Origin: Verrucomicrobiales bacterium
Lineage (GTDB): Bacteria; Verrucomicrobiota; Verrucomicrobiia; Limisphaerales; J093
Reading direction: 5' to 3'
DNA length: 64,000 nt
Assembly (NCBI GenBank): GCA_024233215.1
Contig: JACKPW010000001.1
Coordinates: 620,001-684,000, forward strand
Shown: positions 1 through 8,101 of the stretch, one piece after another
How the letters are laid out: every line of letters starts with the position of its first letter
Numbering within the stretch: the first letter of the stretch is position 1
Notes under the pieces: generated by a model
What the model saw: only the letters and a program-made list of their open reading frames with translations
The model's database searches: none
What the model was told of the DNA's origin: nothing
Position numbers and translations under genes: made by a program

Positions 1-105
1 CTGCACCGGAAGCGGCGATTCCTTGACCGCGCCCTCTCGGGCCAAACTGATTACGCCCTGACCAACGAGCAACTCGAGTCCCTGGACGTCTATGAGACTC
101 GTTGA
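1..105 (+). CDS. Antitoxin of a VapBC-like pair, C-terminal fragment
   Basis: The first 34 codons of the window form an open frame that enters from the left edge and stops at 103-105. The peptide is charged and ends in LTNEQLESLDVYETR. Its stop overlaps the start of the downstream PIN-domain toxin by 14 bp, the usual arrangement of antitoxin then toxin in type II systems. Only the tail is visible, so the DNA-binding family (AbrB, Phd, RHH) cannot be told. The antitoxin role is inferred from position. Confidence 0.55.
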   Translation: MHRKRRFLDRALSGQTDYALTNEQLESLDVYETR

Positions 106-487
106 CACTTCGCTGTGGGTGGAGTTCTTGCGCAAGAAAGGCGATCCGAGGGTCAAACAGATTGTGGCGCGACTCGTCGAGGCGGACCTCGCTGTCTACA
201 CCTGCCCGGTGCGATTTGAGCTGCTCAGCGGGGTGCGCCCCGAGGAGGAATCTGACCTCGAACAGGCCCTGGCCTTCAGCCGCCACGTCCCGTTCGAGTT
301 CGATGACTGGCGAGAAGCCGCCCTGCTGGAACGGCAACTCCGTGGCCGGGGCCTGACGGTACCGCGCAATGACCTCTTCGTCGCGATCGTTGCCATCCGG
401 ACCCACCTTCCCATCGCCTGCCGGGACGCCCACTTCGATGCGATGAGCGCGATCATCGGCCGCACACTGGAGGTTGAGCAGTGCTGA
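92..487 (+). CDS. vapC: PIN-domain ribonuclease toxin, VapC family
   Basis: A 131-residue protein of typical VapC length. It opens with the PIN signature MRLVDTSLWVEFL (Asp5). Further acidic residues sit where the PIN active site needs them: Glu43 in FELLSG, Asp94 in PRNDLFVA and Asp112/Asp116 in CRDAHFD. PIN toxins are Mg2+-dependent RNases that cut tRNA or rRNA when freed from their antitoxin. The start overlaps the upstream antitoxin fragment, which implies translational coupling and autoregulation by the complex. The RNA target cannot be read from sequence. Confidence 0.88.
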   Translation: MRLVDTSLWVEFLRKKGDPRVKQIVARLVEADLAVYTCPVRFELLSGVRPEEESDLEQALAFSRHVPFEFDDWREAALLERQLRGRGLTVPRNDLFVAIVAIRTHLPIACRDAHFDAMSAIIGRTLEVEQC

Positions 488-508
488 CCCCGCGCGCGTG
501 TCGACCCC

Positions 509-542
509 GGGTCACTCCTCCGGGTGACCCCGCCCTTCTTTC
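509..542 (+). terminator. Hairpin after vapC
   Basis: GGGTCAC (509-515) pairs with GTGACCC (524-530) across an 8-nt loop. A pyrimidine-rich CGCCCTTCTTTCC follows. It lies 22 nt after the vapC stop and is a plausible intrinsic terminator, although the U-tract is interrupted. Confidence 0.42.
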
Positions 543-547
543 CACGC

Positions 548-802
548 TCACGCCGGTGGTTTTTCTCTGAAGCGGTATTGAATGGCCGCGTCTTCCGTCA
601 GACCGAGGTCGGTCATCAGCAGATCACGGACGATCTGAGCAAGGCCATCGCGCGGGAGCGGACACACCGGCCCTCTTGAGGAGAAACCAGGCCCGGGCAG
701 GAGGTCATCCTGGATTGGCGCGATCTCGAGGAAACCGAACACGCGACGAACCTCCCCCGCTCGACCGACGCCAGCCTCATCAAACACGCGAACCGGGGGG
801 CC
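548..802 (-). pseudogene. Possible gene remnant of about 85 codons
   Basis: A minus-strand frame without its own ATG runs from just after an in-frame stop at 803-805 to a stop at 548-550. Its peptide (RVFDEAGVGRAGEVRRVFGF onward) looks more protein-like than the other frames, and AGEVRRVFGFLEI faintly recalls the FL-containing C-terminal helix of sulfotransferases. It could be the 3' remnant of a decayed gene cut by the adjacent repeat. It could also be a chance frame. Confidence 0.2.
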
Positions 803-823
803 TCACCGCCCGCGGCCCCAGCC

Positions 824-852
824 TTTTCGTGTGTTTTGTGTATTTCGTGGTT
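824..852 (-). repeat. Half-copy of the AACCACGAAT interspersed repeat
   Basis: On the minus strand this reads AACCACGAAATACACAAAAC followed by ACACGAAAA. It is the same A-rich, CACGAA-iterated sequence as the arms of the element at 40520-40674. Only one arm is present, immediately downstream of the GH5 gene. Confidence 0.55.
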
Positions 853-862
853 GCCGTCCAAC

Positions 863-2035
863 TCAGAAGCGCTGCAGCAACTCGAGCAACTGGCGGTCCA
901 GCTTGTGGCCCTGCCAATCTTCGTACGCGATGTCCGTCCGGCCCGAATCGAGGATGCCGAAGGAGCCGCGGAAGTTCCAAAGCGCATAGCCGATCTCGTG
1001 CTGCTTCAGCACCTCCATGACATCGGTGAACCAGCCGGTGAAGACCGCGTACGGCGTCTTGTTGTAGCAACCACACTCGCCACAATGCACCCCGATGCGG
1101 CTGCGCGCCAACCCGCCCCAGTTCGCGAAGCGCTGCTCCAGTTTGGCGCGGTCGGCCTGGATGCTCCCGTCCGGATTCTTCAAGGGCCAGGTCGGCTCGG
1201 GGAAGCTGGAATTGCGGTCAACCCAACTCGCCCGGTAATGGCTGATTCCCGCCGGCCAGTAGGCGTGCACGCTCTGGGCCACCTTCGTCGGAATCATCTG
1301 TTTCACGATCTCGTTGCCGACACTCAACCCGTCAATGATGATGGTGTGGCCGGGGGCGTATTCCCGAATCTTGTTCGTCGCCCGGGTCATCACCCGGGTG
1401 TAGTCATCCGAGGTCATGTAACCCTCGCGCGGCGTGGGGGCCTCGTTGAGCAGGTTGAAACTGAGTTCACTGGCCGGCACCCCGGCATAGCGTTTGGCGA
1501 ATACGCCCCAGTGGTGGGTGAACGCCTCCTCCGCCCGCGCGTCCCTCCAAAGGACAAAGGGCTCGCGGTCCGGGTCGTTGATGCAGTAGCCCGGCGCGCG
1601 ATGGAAGTTCAGGCTGATGTGCAGTTTGTGCTTCCGGCACAACGCCACCGCCCGGTCCACCTTCTCCAACGTCGCTTCCTTGATCTTGAACGTGTCGTCG
1701 GGCGTCAGCTTGCGCGTCTGCTTCCAGTCGGCATCGATCCACATCCAGTAATCCATGGGCAACCGGACGAAATCGAACCCCCAGTCGCGCATCCAGCGCA
1801 GATCATCCTCCTGCACCATCCCCTGCCCTTCCTCGCGGTTCGAAAGGGCCTGGAAGAAGTTCGTCAGGTTAAATCCCCGCCATCGGGGCAGCGGGTTTCC
1901 CTTGGGAAAGTTCGCGGCACTGGCGCTGCCGACCCCCACGGCCGCCCCGGCCAGCGCGGTCTGCTTGAGGAAGTCACGGCGGGAAACGGCCGCGCAGCGG
2001 AGGGCGGGTTGCGAAAGCGTGTCTTGCTGTTTCAT
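863..2035 (-). CDS. Tat-exported glycoside hydrolase family 5 enzyme
   Basis: A 390-residue protein. The N-terminus has a twin-arginine signal (SRRDFLKQ, residues 19-26) and a hydrophobic Ala/Gly stretch ending near residue 41. The mature part reads as a GH5 TIM barrel: WRGFNLTNFF at the first strand, FDFVRLPMDYW, the acid/base Glu198 in NLLNEAP and the nucleophile Glu320 in VHCGECG. GH5 enzymes hydrolyse beta-glucans, mannans and related polysaccharides; the exact substrate cannot be read. A cellulase-like exo- or endo-role is inferred. Export through Tat suggests folding, possibly with a cofactor, before secretion. Confidence 0.85.
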   Translation of the reverse strand: MKQQDTLSQPALRCAAVSRRDFLKQTALAGAAVGVGSASAANFPKGNPLPRWRGFNLTNFFQALSNREEGQGMVQEDDLRWMRDWGFDFVRLPMDYWMWIDADWKQTRKLTPDDTFKIKEATLEKVDRAVALCRKHKLHISLNFHRAPGYCINDPDREPFVLWRDARAEEAFTHHWGVFAKRYAGVPASELSFNLLNEAPTPREGYMTSDDYTRVMTRATNKIREYAPGHTIIIDGLSVGNEIVKQMIPTKVAQSVHAYWPAGISHYRASWVDRNSSFPEPTWPLKNPDGSIQADRAKLEQRFANWGGLARSRIGVHCGECGCYNKTPYAVFTGWFTDVMEVLKQHEIGYALWNFRGSFGILDSGRTDIAYEDWQGHKLDRQLLELLQRF

Positions 2036-2327
2036 AACGTCATTCGATTGTCCTGCGAGGCTGCCGTATTCAACCGGTTGACGGGAAGGACGAATTGGCC
2101 CGCCCAGGTGATGCCTCGGGTAAGTGGTTTACCCGACCGCGTGGAGACGCCTCAGCCACCCTTCGAACCGGAGGAGGGCCCGAAGTGGCGGCGGCGACCT
2201 CGCCAGGAAGTTGGACTTCGCATCGGCGATGCCCTATACCGAAGGCCGTCAGGCCACCCGACTGGCCGTGCTCCCTTGCCGTTTCCGGGGGCAGGATTGA
2301 TCGCGCGCGGGCCTGGAACCGACTGGC

Positions 2328-3764
2328 ATGACAAAACCACTTCAAACGATTCTCGCCGGCCTGCTCCTGTCAGGTTCTCCCCTCACCGCCGCGTCGTCCG
2401 ACTACCTGATTGTCGTCAGCACCGAGACCGTGCAGACCCCGGGATGGGAAGCGGTGGTCAACGCCCTCGAGGCAAGACACCCCGCCCGCCGACTGGCCTA
2501 TGACGGCCCGCTGGCCGAAGCCCTGCTGCCGGCGCTCAAGCGCTGGCACCCCCGCCTGGTCTGCTTCGTCGCCCGCCCCGAGGAGGTTTCCCGGGAGTTC
2601 GTCGCCGAGGTGCATCAACTCACGCGACAGGCGGATGACGATCCCTACACGGATTGTCGCTGGGGAATCCTGACCGGCTACAACGCCGCCAACGCCCTGG
2701 CCATCGCGAAAACCGACACGCCCCTGATCGTGCGCAAGGTGGCATCGGGCACCGAGGTGGCGCTGGACCGTTGTGAACAGGGGGAGTGGTATTGCGAACT
2801 CAAGAAGAACCGGCATGTCCGCAAGGAGCCCGGCGGCACGGCCGGGGAGCTTCCGGGGCCGGACGACACCACCGCCGCACTGGTCAAGTCGCTGAACGAC
2901 TTTCAACCCGACCTCTTCGTCACCTCCGGACACGCCACCGAGCGCGACTGGCAAATTGGCTTTGCGTATCGGAACGGTTCCTTCCGCCACGCGGACGGCC
3001 GGCTGTTCGGCCTCGACACCGCAGGCGACCGTTTCCCAGTCGATTCGCCCAATCCGAAGGTTTATCTGCCCATCGGCAACTGCCTCATGGGGCACATCGA
3101 CCGCCCGGATTGCATGGCCACTTCCTGGATGAACAGCGCCGGGGTCCGGCAGATGATCGGCTATACCGTGACCACTTGGTACGGCTACGCCGGCTGGGGA
3201 ATGCTCGATTACTTCGTTGAACAACCGGGCCGGTACACCTTCGCCGGGGCGTTTCTGGCGAACGACCACGCCCTGGTCCACCGGTTGCAGACCTTCTTCC
3301 CGGGCCTGGTCGACGCCGAACTGCCCCCCGGAGGGCGACCGCGACAGCCCATCAACGTGACCGAGGCGGCCCGGGCCGAAGGTCTCTCCGCCAACGACGG
3401 CTTCGGGCTCCTGCACGACCGCGATGTCCTGGCCTTCTATGGCGATCCCGCGTGGGAGGCGCGCATGGCGGACGGCCCGCTCAACTACGGACAGTCGTTG
3501 AAGGAAACCGACGGCGTGTTCACCTTCGAGATCACGCCACTGCGGGGCAGGGAGAGCTTTGCGCCCGTGAACACGAACGGCAGCCAGCGCGGTGGCAGGC
3601 CGTTCATCGCCTTCCTGCCCCATCGGGTGCAGGACATCCGCATCATCGAGGGCGCCGATTTGAAGCCGGTTGTCACCGATGATTTTGTCCTCGTCCCCAA
3701 CCCCGGTCCCACAGATTCGACCGCCCCCCTGCGAGTCCGCTTCCACGCCGCCCCCACCCCCTGA
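2328..3764 (+). CDS. Exported protein, possible clan CD (caspase/gingipain-fold) peptidase
   Basis: A 478-residue protein with a signal peptide (residues 1-22, cleavage near LTAA-SS). The first part looks alpha/beta (SDYLIVVSTETV; LVCFVARPEEV). Two motifs resemble the catalytic dyad of clan CD cysteine peptidases: His202 in VTSGHATERDW and Cys252 in LPIGNCLMGH, each after a hydrophobic strand and spaced as in gingipain-like folds. Residues 280-330 include an aromatic segment (VTTWYGYAGWGMLDYFVE). The C-terminal 120 residues look like a beta-sandwich. The family is not firmly recognised; protease function is inferred from motif geometry only. Confidence 0.6.
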   Translation: MTKPLQTILAGLLLSGSPLTAASSDYLIVVSTETVQTPGWEAVVNALEARHPARRLAYDGPLAEALLPALKRWHPRLVCFVARPEEVSREFVAEVHQLTRQADDDPYTDCRWGILTGYNAANALAIAKTDTPLIVRKVASGTEVALDRCEQGEWYCELKKNRHVRKEPGGTAGELPGPDDTTAALVKSLNDFQPDLFVTSGHATERDWQIGFAYRNGSFRHADGRLFGLDTAGDRFPVDSPNPKVYLPIGNCLMGHIDRPDCMATSWMNSAGVRQMIGYTVTTWYGYAGWGMLDYFVEQPGRYTFAGAFLANDHALVHRLQTFFPGLVDAELPPGGRPRQPINVTEAARAEGLSANDGFGLLHDRDVLAFYGDPAWEARMADGPLNYGQSLKETDGVFTFEITPLRGRESFAPVNTNGSQRGGRPFIAFLPHRVQDIRIIEGADLKPVVTDDFVLVPNPGPTDSTAPLRVRFHAAPTP

Positions 3765-3823
3765 AGTTCAACCCCAACCTCAACTTGAACTTAGACTCAA
3801 ACTTGAACTCCAACTCGAACGTC
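3764..3823 (+). repeat. Degenerate hexanucleotide array (AACTTG-like)
   Basis: Ten 6-bp units follow directly on the stop codon of the upstream gene: AAGTTC, AACCCC, AACCTC, AACTTG, AACTTA, GACTCA, AACTTG, AACTCC, AACTCG, AACGTC. Seven of the ten begin with AAC. The run is AT-richer than its surroundings. Confidence 0.6.
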
Positions 3824-3880
3824 AGCGGATACCAGACTGCAACATCCCATCCATCGGGCGCCGGGGCGCGTTTTGCATCG

Positions 3881-3920
3881 GTTGGCGGCGCTTCCCCCGC
3901 CAACAGTGAGGACTGACCCC
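3881..3920 (+). repeat. Copy 1 of a 40-bp interspersed repeat
   Basis: GTTGGCGGCGCTTCCCCCGC and the following 20 bp, ending in GTGAGGACTGACCCC, closely match 39925-39962. It lies just upstream of kbl. Confidence 0.55.
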
Positions 3921-3951
3921 GGATTGGCCCACAACCTGTCCCTCCCATCCC

Positions 3952-5184
3952 ATGTACGGCTCCCTCCAGAACCATCTCGTCCGTCAACTCGAAGAAATCA
4001 CCGCGGCCGGTCTGCGGAAGACCGAACGCGTCATTTCATCTCCGCAAGGCGTCCGCGTCCGCGTGGGTGAGGGCCAACCGGTGTTGAATCTGTGCGCCAA
4101 CAACTACCTCGGCCTGGCCCAGCATCCGGAAGTGAACGCTGCCGCCCGCGAGGCACTGGACCGCTGGGGGTACGGCCTCGCCAGCGTACGCTTCATCTGC
4201 GGCACCCAGGGCATTCACAAGGAACTCGAGGAACGGTTGAGCGCCTTCCTCGGCACGGAGGATACCATCCTCTTCTCCTCCTGCTGGGATGCCAACGGCG
4301 GGGTTTTCGAAATCCTGCTCGGACCGGAAGATGCGGTGATCTCGGATGAGCTGAACCACGCCAGCATCATTGACGGCATCCGCCTCTGCAAAGCCCGCCG
4401 CCTGCGCTACCGCAACAACGACCTGGACGAACTCGAGGCCCGGCTCAAGGAAAGCGCCGACGCCCGGTTCCGCTTGATCGTGACGGACGGAGTGTTCTCG
4501 ATGGACGGCACCATTGCCAATCTGCCCGGGATCTGCGACCTGGCCGAACGACACGACGCCGTGGTGATGGTGGACGATTCACACGCCGTGGGGTTCATGG
4601 GAACCCGGGGGCGCGGCACGCCGGAATTGCACAACGTCATGGAGCGGGTGGACCTCCTGACCGGCACCCTCGGCAAGGCGCTCGGTGGCGCCAGCGGAGG
4701 CTACGTGAGCGGTCGCCGGGAGATCATCCAAATCCTGCGCCAACGGGCCCGGCCCTACCTGTTCTCCAACACGGTCGCCCCGCCCGTCGCGGGCGGCGCC
4801 ATCAAGGCCCTCGAACTGCTCGAGCATTCCACCGAACTCCGCGACCGCCTGGAAGCGAACACGCGCTATTTCCGGGCCGGCGTGCAGGAGGCGGGCTTGC
4901 CGGTCCTGCCGGGCGAACATCCCATTGTCCCGGTAATGCTGGGAGACGCCGCCCTCGCCGCGCGGTTCGCGGATGCGATGCTGGCGAAGGGAGTCTATGT
5001 GATCGGCTTCAGCTACCCGGTGGTGCCGCAGGGAAAGGCGCGCATCCGCACGCAGATGTCCGCCGCCCACACGCAGGAAGACCTGGACCTGGCGTTGCGC
5101 GCATTCCGCGAGGTGCGGGCCGAGTTGGGAATCACCGGGAATCTCCGGCCGCCTGCCGGCATCGACGACAAACTGGGGGCATGA
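3952..5184 (+). CDS. kbl: Glycine C-acetyltransferase (2-amino-3-ketobutyrate CoA ligase)
   Basis: A 410-residue alpha-oxoamine synthase, close to the usual 395-400. It is a PLP enzyme that cleaves 2-amino-3-oxobutyrate with CoA to glycine and acetyl-CoA, the second step of threonine degradation. Diagnostic motifs are NLCANNYLGLA, RFICGTQGIHKELE (the Kbl-type substrate loop), VMVDDSHAVGF (PLP-ring Asp208) and TGTLGKALGGASGGY with Schiff-base Lys242. Threonine dehydrogenase is not nearby. The stop overlaps the next start (ATGA), so the PQQ-propeller gene is probably co-translated. The glycine product could feed the glycine cleavage system, whose P-protein is also in this window. Confidence 0.94.
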   Translation: MYGSLQNHLVRQLEEITAAGLRKTERVISSPQGVRVRVGEGQPVLNLCANNYLGLAQHPEVNAAAREALDRWGYGLASVRFICGTQGIHKELEERLSAFLGTEDTILFSSCWDANGGVFEILLGPEDAVISDELNHASIIDGIRLCKARRLRYRNNDLDELEARLKESADARFRLIVTDGVFSMDGTIANLPGICDLAERHDAVVMVDDSHAVGFMGTRGRGTPELHNVMERVDLLTGTLGKALGGASGGYVSGRREIIQILRQRARPYLFSNTVAPPVAGGAIKALELLEHSTELRDRLEANTRYFRAGVQEAGLPVLPGEHPIVPVMLGDAALAARFADAMLAKGVYVIGFSYPVVPQGKARIRTQMSAAHTQEDLDLALRAFREVRAELGITGNLRPPAGIDDKLGA

Positions 5185-6425
5185 TCCGGATGCGTCACCA
5201 CCTGTTTCACCTGGCCGCCACTTCGGCGCTCTGCCTCACGGCGACTGCCATCAGCGGGGAATGGAACCGCTTTCGCGGCCCCAACGGCACGGGTTTGGGG
5301 GAAGCCACAAACCTGCCGGCCCGATGGGAGACCGCCGACTTCGCCTGGACCCTCGACCTCCCCGGACCCGGTCACTCGTCCCCCGTCTTCCGGGGCGACC
5401 GGCTGTTTGTCAACTGCGCGAGTCCGGAGGATGGCGCGGTCCTGACCCTCGCGGTGGATGCGAACACTGGCCGACTGCTCTGGAGGAAGGCCTTTGGGGG
5501 AGGCGGCTTCGTGACCCACCGCAACAACACCCTCGCCTCGTCCACTCCGGCAACCGACGCCCGCCACGTCTACGTTGCGCACCAGGCCGGGGATCAGGTC
5601 ACGCTGTATGCGCTGGATCACGCTGGAGAAACAGCCTGGAAGTTCCCGCTGGGAAACGTCGAATCCCAACACGGCTTCGGCCATTCCCCCATCGTGCACC
5701 GGGACCTGGTCATCTACAGCAAGGACGGGATCAACCCGGGGAGGATTGTCGCCCTCGACGCCGCCACCGGCACCCTGCGCTGGGAAGTCCCACGCAGCGG
5801 CGGGCGGGCGGACTACTCCACCCCTTGCGTCCATCAACCCACGCCGGGCCCCGCCCTGCTGATCTTCAATACGGCCGAGGACGCCATCACCGCCGTGGAG
5901 GCGACGACCGGCCGCGTCGCCTGGGTCTCCCCGCCTGTGCTCGACAAGCGCAGCGTGAGCTCCCCCATTGTTGCCGACGGTCTCCTCATCAGTTCCTGCG
6001 GCAGCGGGGGCGGGGGCAACTATGTGGTGGCGCTTCGTCCGCCTTCCACCGCGGACGCTGCGCCCGAAAAGGCGTGGGAGATCCGTCGCAGCGCCCCCTA
6101 CGTGCCGACCCCGCTCGCCCTGGGCCAATGGTTGTTCCTCTGGAGTGATGGCGGGGTCGTCAGTTGTGTCGCGACGGCCACCGGCGACCCGGTCTGGCGG
6201 GAGCGGGTCGGCGGGGACTATTTCAGCTCTCCGGTGTTCGCCGACGGGAAGCTGTACAACGTCTCGACCGCCGGCCAGATCGTCGCCATCGAGGCCGGCC
6301 CCGCTTTCAAGCTTCTGGGGCGGACGGAGCTTGGCGAGGTGTCCCACGCCACACCGGCGGTGGCCCTGGGCCGGTTGTATGTGCGCACCCTCACCCGGAT
6401 CCACTGCCTGCCGCCGGTCCGTTGA
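5181..6425 (+). CDS. Exported PQQ/BamB-like beta-propeller protein
   Basis: A 414-residue protein with a signal peptide (FHLAATSALCLTATAISG). It starts with the WNRFRGPNGTGL motif characteristic of Planctomycetes/Verrucomicrobia propellers. Repeated blade motifs follow: LAVDANTGRLLWRKAFGGG, YALDHAGETAWKF, VALDAATGTLRWEVP, TAVEATTGRVAWV and SCVATATGDPVWRERV. These are the AxDxxTGxxxW repeats of PQQ-like propellers. Such proteins usually act as scaffolds in the periplasm, not as quinoprotein dehydrogenases, and no obvious PQQ or haem ligands are visible. The start overlaps the kbl stop by 4 bp; a second ATG lies 9 nt downstream. Confidence 0.85.
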   Translation: MIRMRHHLFHLAATSALCLTATAISGEWNRFRGPNGTGLGEATNLPARWETADFAWTLDLPGPGHSSPVFRGDRLFVNCASPEDGAVLTLAVDANTGRLLWRKAFGGGGFVTHRNNTLASSTPATDARHVYVAHQAGDQVTLYALDHAGETAWKFPLGNVESQHGFGHSPIVHRDLVIYSKDGINPGRIVALDAATGTLRWEVPRSGGRADYSTPCVHQPTPGPALLIFNTAEDAITAVEATTGRVAWVSPPVLDKRSVSSPIVADGLLISSCGSGGGGNYVVALRPPSTADAAPEKAWEIRRSAPYVPTPLALGQWLFLWSDGGVVSCVATATGDPVWRERVGGDYFSSPVFADGKLYNVSTAGQIVAIEAGPAFKLLGRTELGEVSHATPAVALGRLYVRTLTRIHCLPPVR

Positions 6426-6665
6426 TCCCGCACACCCCCGCACACGTGGAGCCGACAAGGTTGGGAACGACGGATTGAACCTCGCTCGCTATTGCTCTGC
6501 GCCGCCCGGCGCCACCATCCAGTTTGCTTCAGGCTCCTGCCGGACGCTCCACCATGATGGAGGGTCCTTCACCCTCCGGTGCGCGTGCCTGGCCCGGCGC
6601 ATCAGCGCCGACCTGGCATTTGCCCTGCCCGGCCGTATTGCTGGAGGGTTTTCTTGGACCGCCGC

Positions 6666-6694
6666 TTGCCAGACCCATCTCCAGGGCGTAGGCT
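6666..6694 (+). promoter_or_regulatory. Sigma70-like promoter upstream of the Cys-repeat protein
   Basis: TTGCCA (6666-6671), 17-nt spacer and TAGGCT (6689-6694). They are followed by an AT-rich 27-nt leader (AACTAAGTTTGTTTAATTGA) before the start at 6722. About 130 nt upstream, a perfect GGAGGGT/ACCCTCC hairpin (6559-6577) lacks a T-run. Confidence 0.4.
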
Positions 6695-6721
6695 GCCGAG
6701 AACTAAGTTTGTTTAATTGAA

Positions 6722-7348
6722 ATGAAAAGAATCACTGCTCTATTACTAACCGGGTTGGCGCTGGCTGTTCTCCAGGTTCAGGCCGACGAAGCCAAGTGCC
6801 CCATCAGCGGCAAACCGGTCGATCCGGCGTGCAAGATCACGGTGAACGGCAAGGAAGTCGGCTTCTGCTGTGACAACTGCAAGGGCAAGTTCGAGGCCGC
6901 TCTCAACACCAAGGACGCGGGCCCCGGGAAGTGTCCGATCAGCGGCGAGCCGGCCGACAAGGACACGCGCATGCTCATCTCGACCGTGGAAGCGGTCCAC
7001 GTCTGCTGCAACAAGTGCGCCAAGAAGTACACCGAGAGCCACAAACTCGCCGCGATCAAGGACGATGGCGCCGGCAAGTGCCCGTACAGCGGGGAACCGG
7101 CCGATGCCGACGTCTTCGTGATCGACCAGGGGCGCAAGCAGTACTTCTGCTGCAACAAGTGCAAGGCGAAGTACGTCAAGGAACACAACGTGGTGATGAT
7201 CGACAAGGGGGCCGGCAAGTGCCCGATCAGCGGCGAAGACGCCACGGATGGCCCGGTGGTCTGGCAGGTCAAGACCGAGGCGGTCTACACCTGCTGCGAA
7301 AAGTGCGCGGCCAAACTGGTGAAGGAGAAGGTGCTGGCCAAGATGTGA
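6722..7348 (+). CDS. Exported four-repeat Cys-rich (TRASH/YHS-like) metal-binding protein
   Basis: A 208-residue protein with a signal peptide (ITALLLTGLALAVLQVQA) followed by four near-identical units of about 46 residues. Each opens with GKCPxSGE or a variant (CPISGK, CPISGE, CPYSGE, CPISGE). After roughly 20 residues comes a CCxxCxxK motif (FCCDNCKGKF, VCCNKCAKKY, FCCNKCKAKY, TCCEKCAAKL). The CP-x-SG plus CCxKC pairing resembles TRASH/YHS domains, which bind Cu, Zn or similar thiophilic metals. Each unit supplies four cysteines, enough for one metal site. The protein is very Lys-rich between cysteines. No transporter or copper regulator is adjacent. The metal and role (storage, buffering or sensing) are not known. 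Confidence 0.72.
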   Translation: MKRITALLLTGLALAVLQVQADEAKCPISGKPVDPACKITVNGKEVGFCCDNCKGKFEAALNTKDAGPGKCPISGEPADKDTRMLISTVEAVHVCCNKCAKKYTESHKLAAIKDDGAGKCPYSGEPADADVFVIDQGRKQYFCCNKCKAKYVKEHNVVMIDKGAGKCPISGEDATDGPVVWQVKTEAVYTCCEKCAAKLVKEKVLAKM

Positions 7349-7385
7349 GGCACGGCCGCGCAGGCTTCCATCCCAACCTCATCCC

Positions 7386-7417
7386 GACGCCGGGCGCCGC
7401 GAGGCCCCGGCGTCTTT
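7386..7417. terminator. Intrinsic terminator between convergent genes
   Basis: GACGCCGGG (7386-7394) pairs with CCCGGCGTC (7406-7414) and TTT follows. It sits in the 78-bp gap between the ends of the Cys-repeat gene and the minus-strand lectin-fold gene and could serve both directions. Confidence 0.55.
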
Positions 7418-7426
7418 CGCGTACGG

Positions 7427-8095
7427 TCACTGCTTCCGCTGAACCACGCGGAACTCGCTGATTCGTGCCCAGTGCCCACCCTCCTTGAGCCCATTGTAGC
7501 CGTGGATGGAGATCTTCGGCCTGCCGTTCGGCGGCACGGGAAGCGTGCATTCCCCGGCCGTCGTCCAAGCGTCCGCGCCCTCGGGCCAGTATTCCCCGCG
7601 AATGCGGTTGCCCGATACCGTCAGCCGCAACCGGTACCACCCCCCGGGGACCGGCGGTTGGGCAATGGTCCGGCATTGGTCGTTCTCCTCCCGTCCCATC
7701 ACCACGCAGACAGGACCGTTCACGATCTCACGGTTGAGCTTCACCATGTGACTGTCGTCGTAATACCAGGCCAGGTTGATTTGTTCGTACTGGCCGGTGG
7801 GCGCGCTCTGTAGTTTCACCGTAATCTCGATGTCGCCGTCGGCGGGATCGGGGGCGGGACGAACCAGGAGGTTCCTTCCGGTGTTGGCACCGCCCCAGAG
7901 ATTGCCGGGCAGGATGCGCATTTCCAGCGCACCGCCCCGAAGCCGCCAGGCCCCGGGTTCCTCGCGAATCCAGGACCAGCCCGCCTTGAGTTGGTCGCCG
8001 AACGGCTCCTCGAAAACGACTTCCTCCGCATGCACGGCGAAGGCCAGCAACCCGGCCACCGGCAGACCCAACAGGGCACATCTCAACGGCTTCAT
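7427..8095 (-). CDS. Exported concanavalin/LamG-fold protein (DUF1349-like)
   Basis: A 222-residue protein with a signal peptide ending at VHAEE. The rest is predicted beta-rich: FEEPFGDQLKAGWSWIREEPGAW, then ALEMRI, GDIEITVKLQ, INLAWYYDDSHMVKLNRE, WYRLRLTVSGNRIRGEYW and a final GHWARISEFRVVQ. This order resembles DUF1349 and the C-terminal jelly-roll of GH43 enzymes, a non-catalytic concanavalin fold that often binds carbohydrate. It may be a free carbohydrate-binding protein. It stands alone, convergent with the upstream gene, with its own promoter. Confidence 0.65.
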   Translation of the reverse strand: MKPLRCALLGLPVAGLLAFAVHAEEVVFEEPFGDQLKAGWSWIREEPGAWRLRGGALEMRILPGNLWGGANTGRNLLVRPAPDPADGDIEITVKLQSAPTGQYEQINLAWYYDDSHMVKLNREIVNGPVCVVMGREENDQCRTIAQPPVPGGWYRLRLTVSGNRIRGEYWPEGADAWTTAGECTLPVPPNGRPKISIHGYNGLKEGGHWARISEFRVVQRKQ

Positions 8096-8101
8096 GCCCG
8101 G

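Larger units (their letters stand above)
488..862. other. Intergenic region between convergent genes
   Basis: About 375 bp separate vapC from the GH5 gene. It holds the vapC hairpin, a possible gene remnant on the minus strand (548-802) and a half-copy of an interspersed repeat (824-852). I see no intact gene. Confidence 0.6.

Noticed and set aside
836..2503. A 555-codon plus-strand frame
   Set aside because: It lies antisense to the GH5 gene, whose signal peptide and catalytic glutamates are clear. The frame has no recognisable motif and is a high-GC shadow.
2370..3746. A 458-codon minus-strand frame
   Set aside because: Antisense to the exported His/Cys protein, which has a signal peptide. 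The antisense peptide is rich in Gly/Val/Arg without structure.
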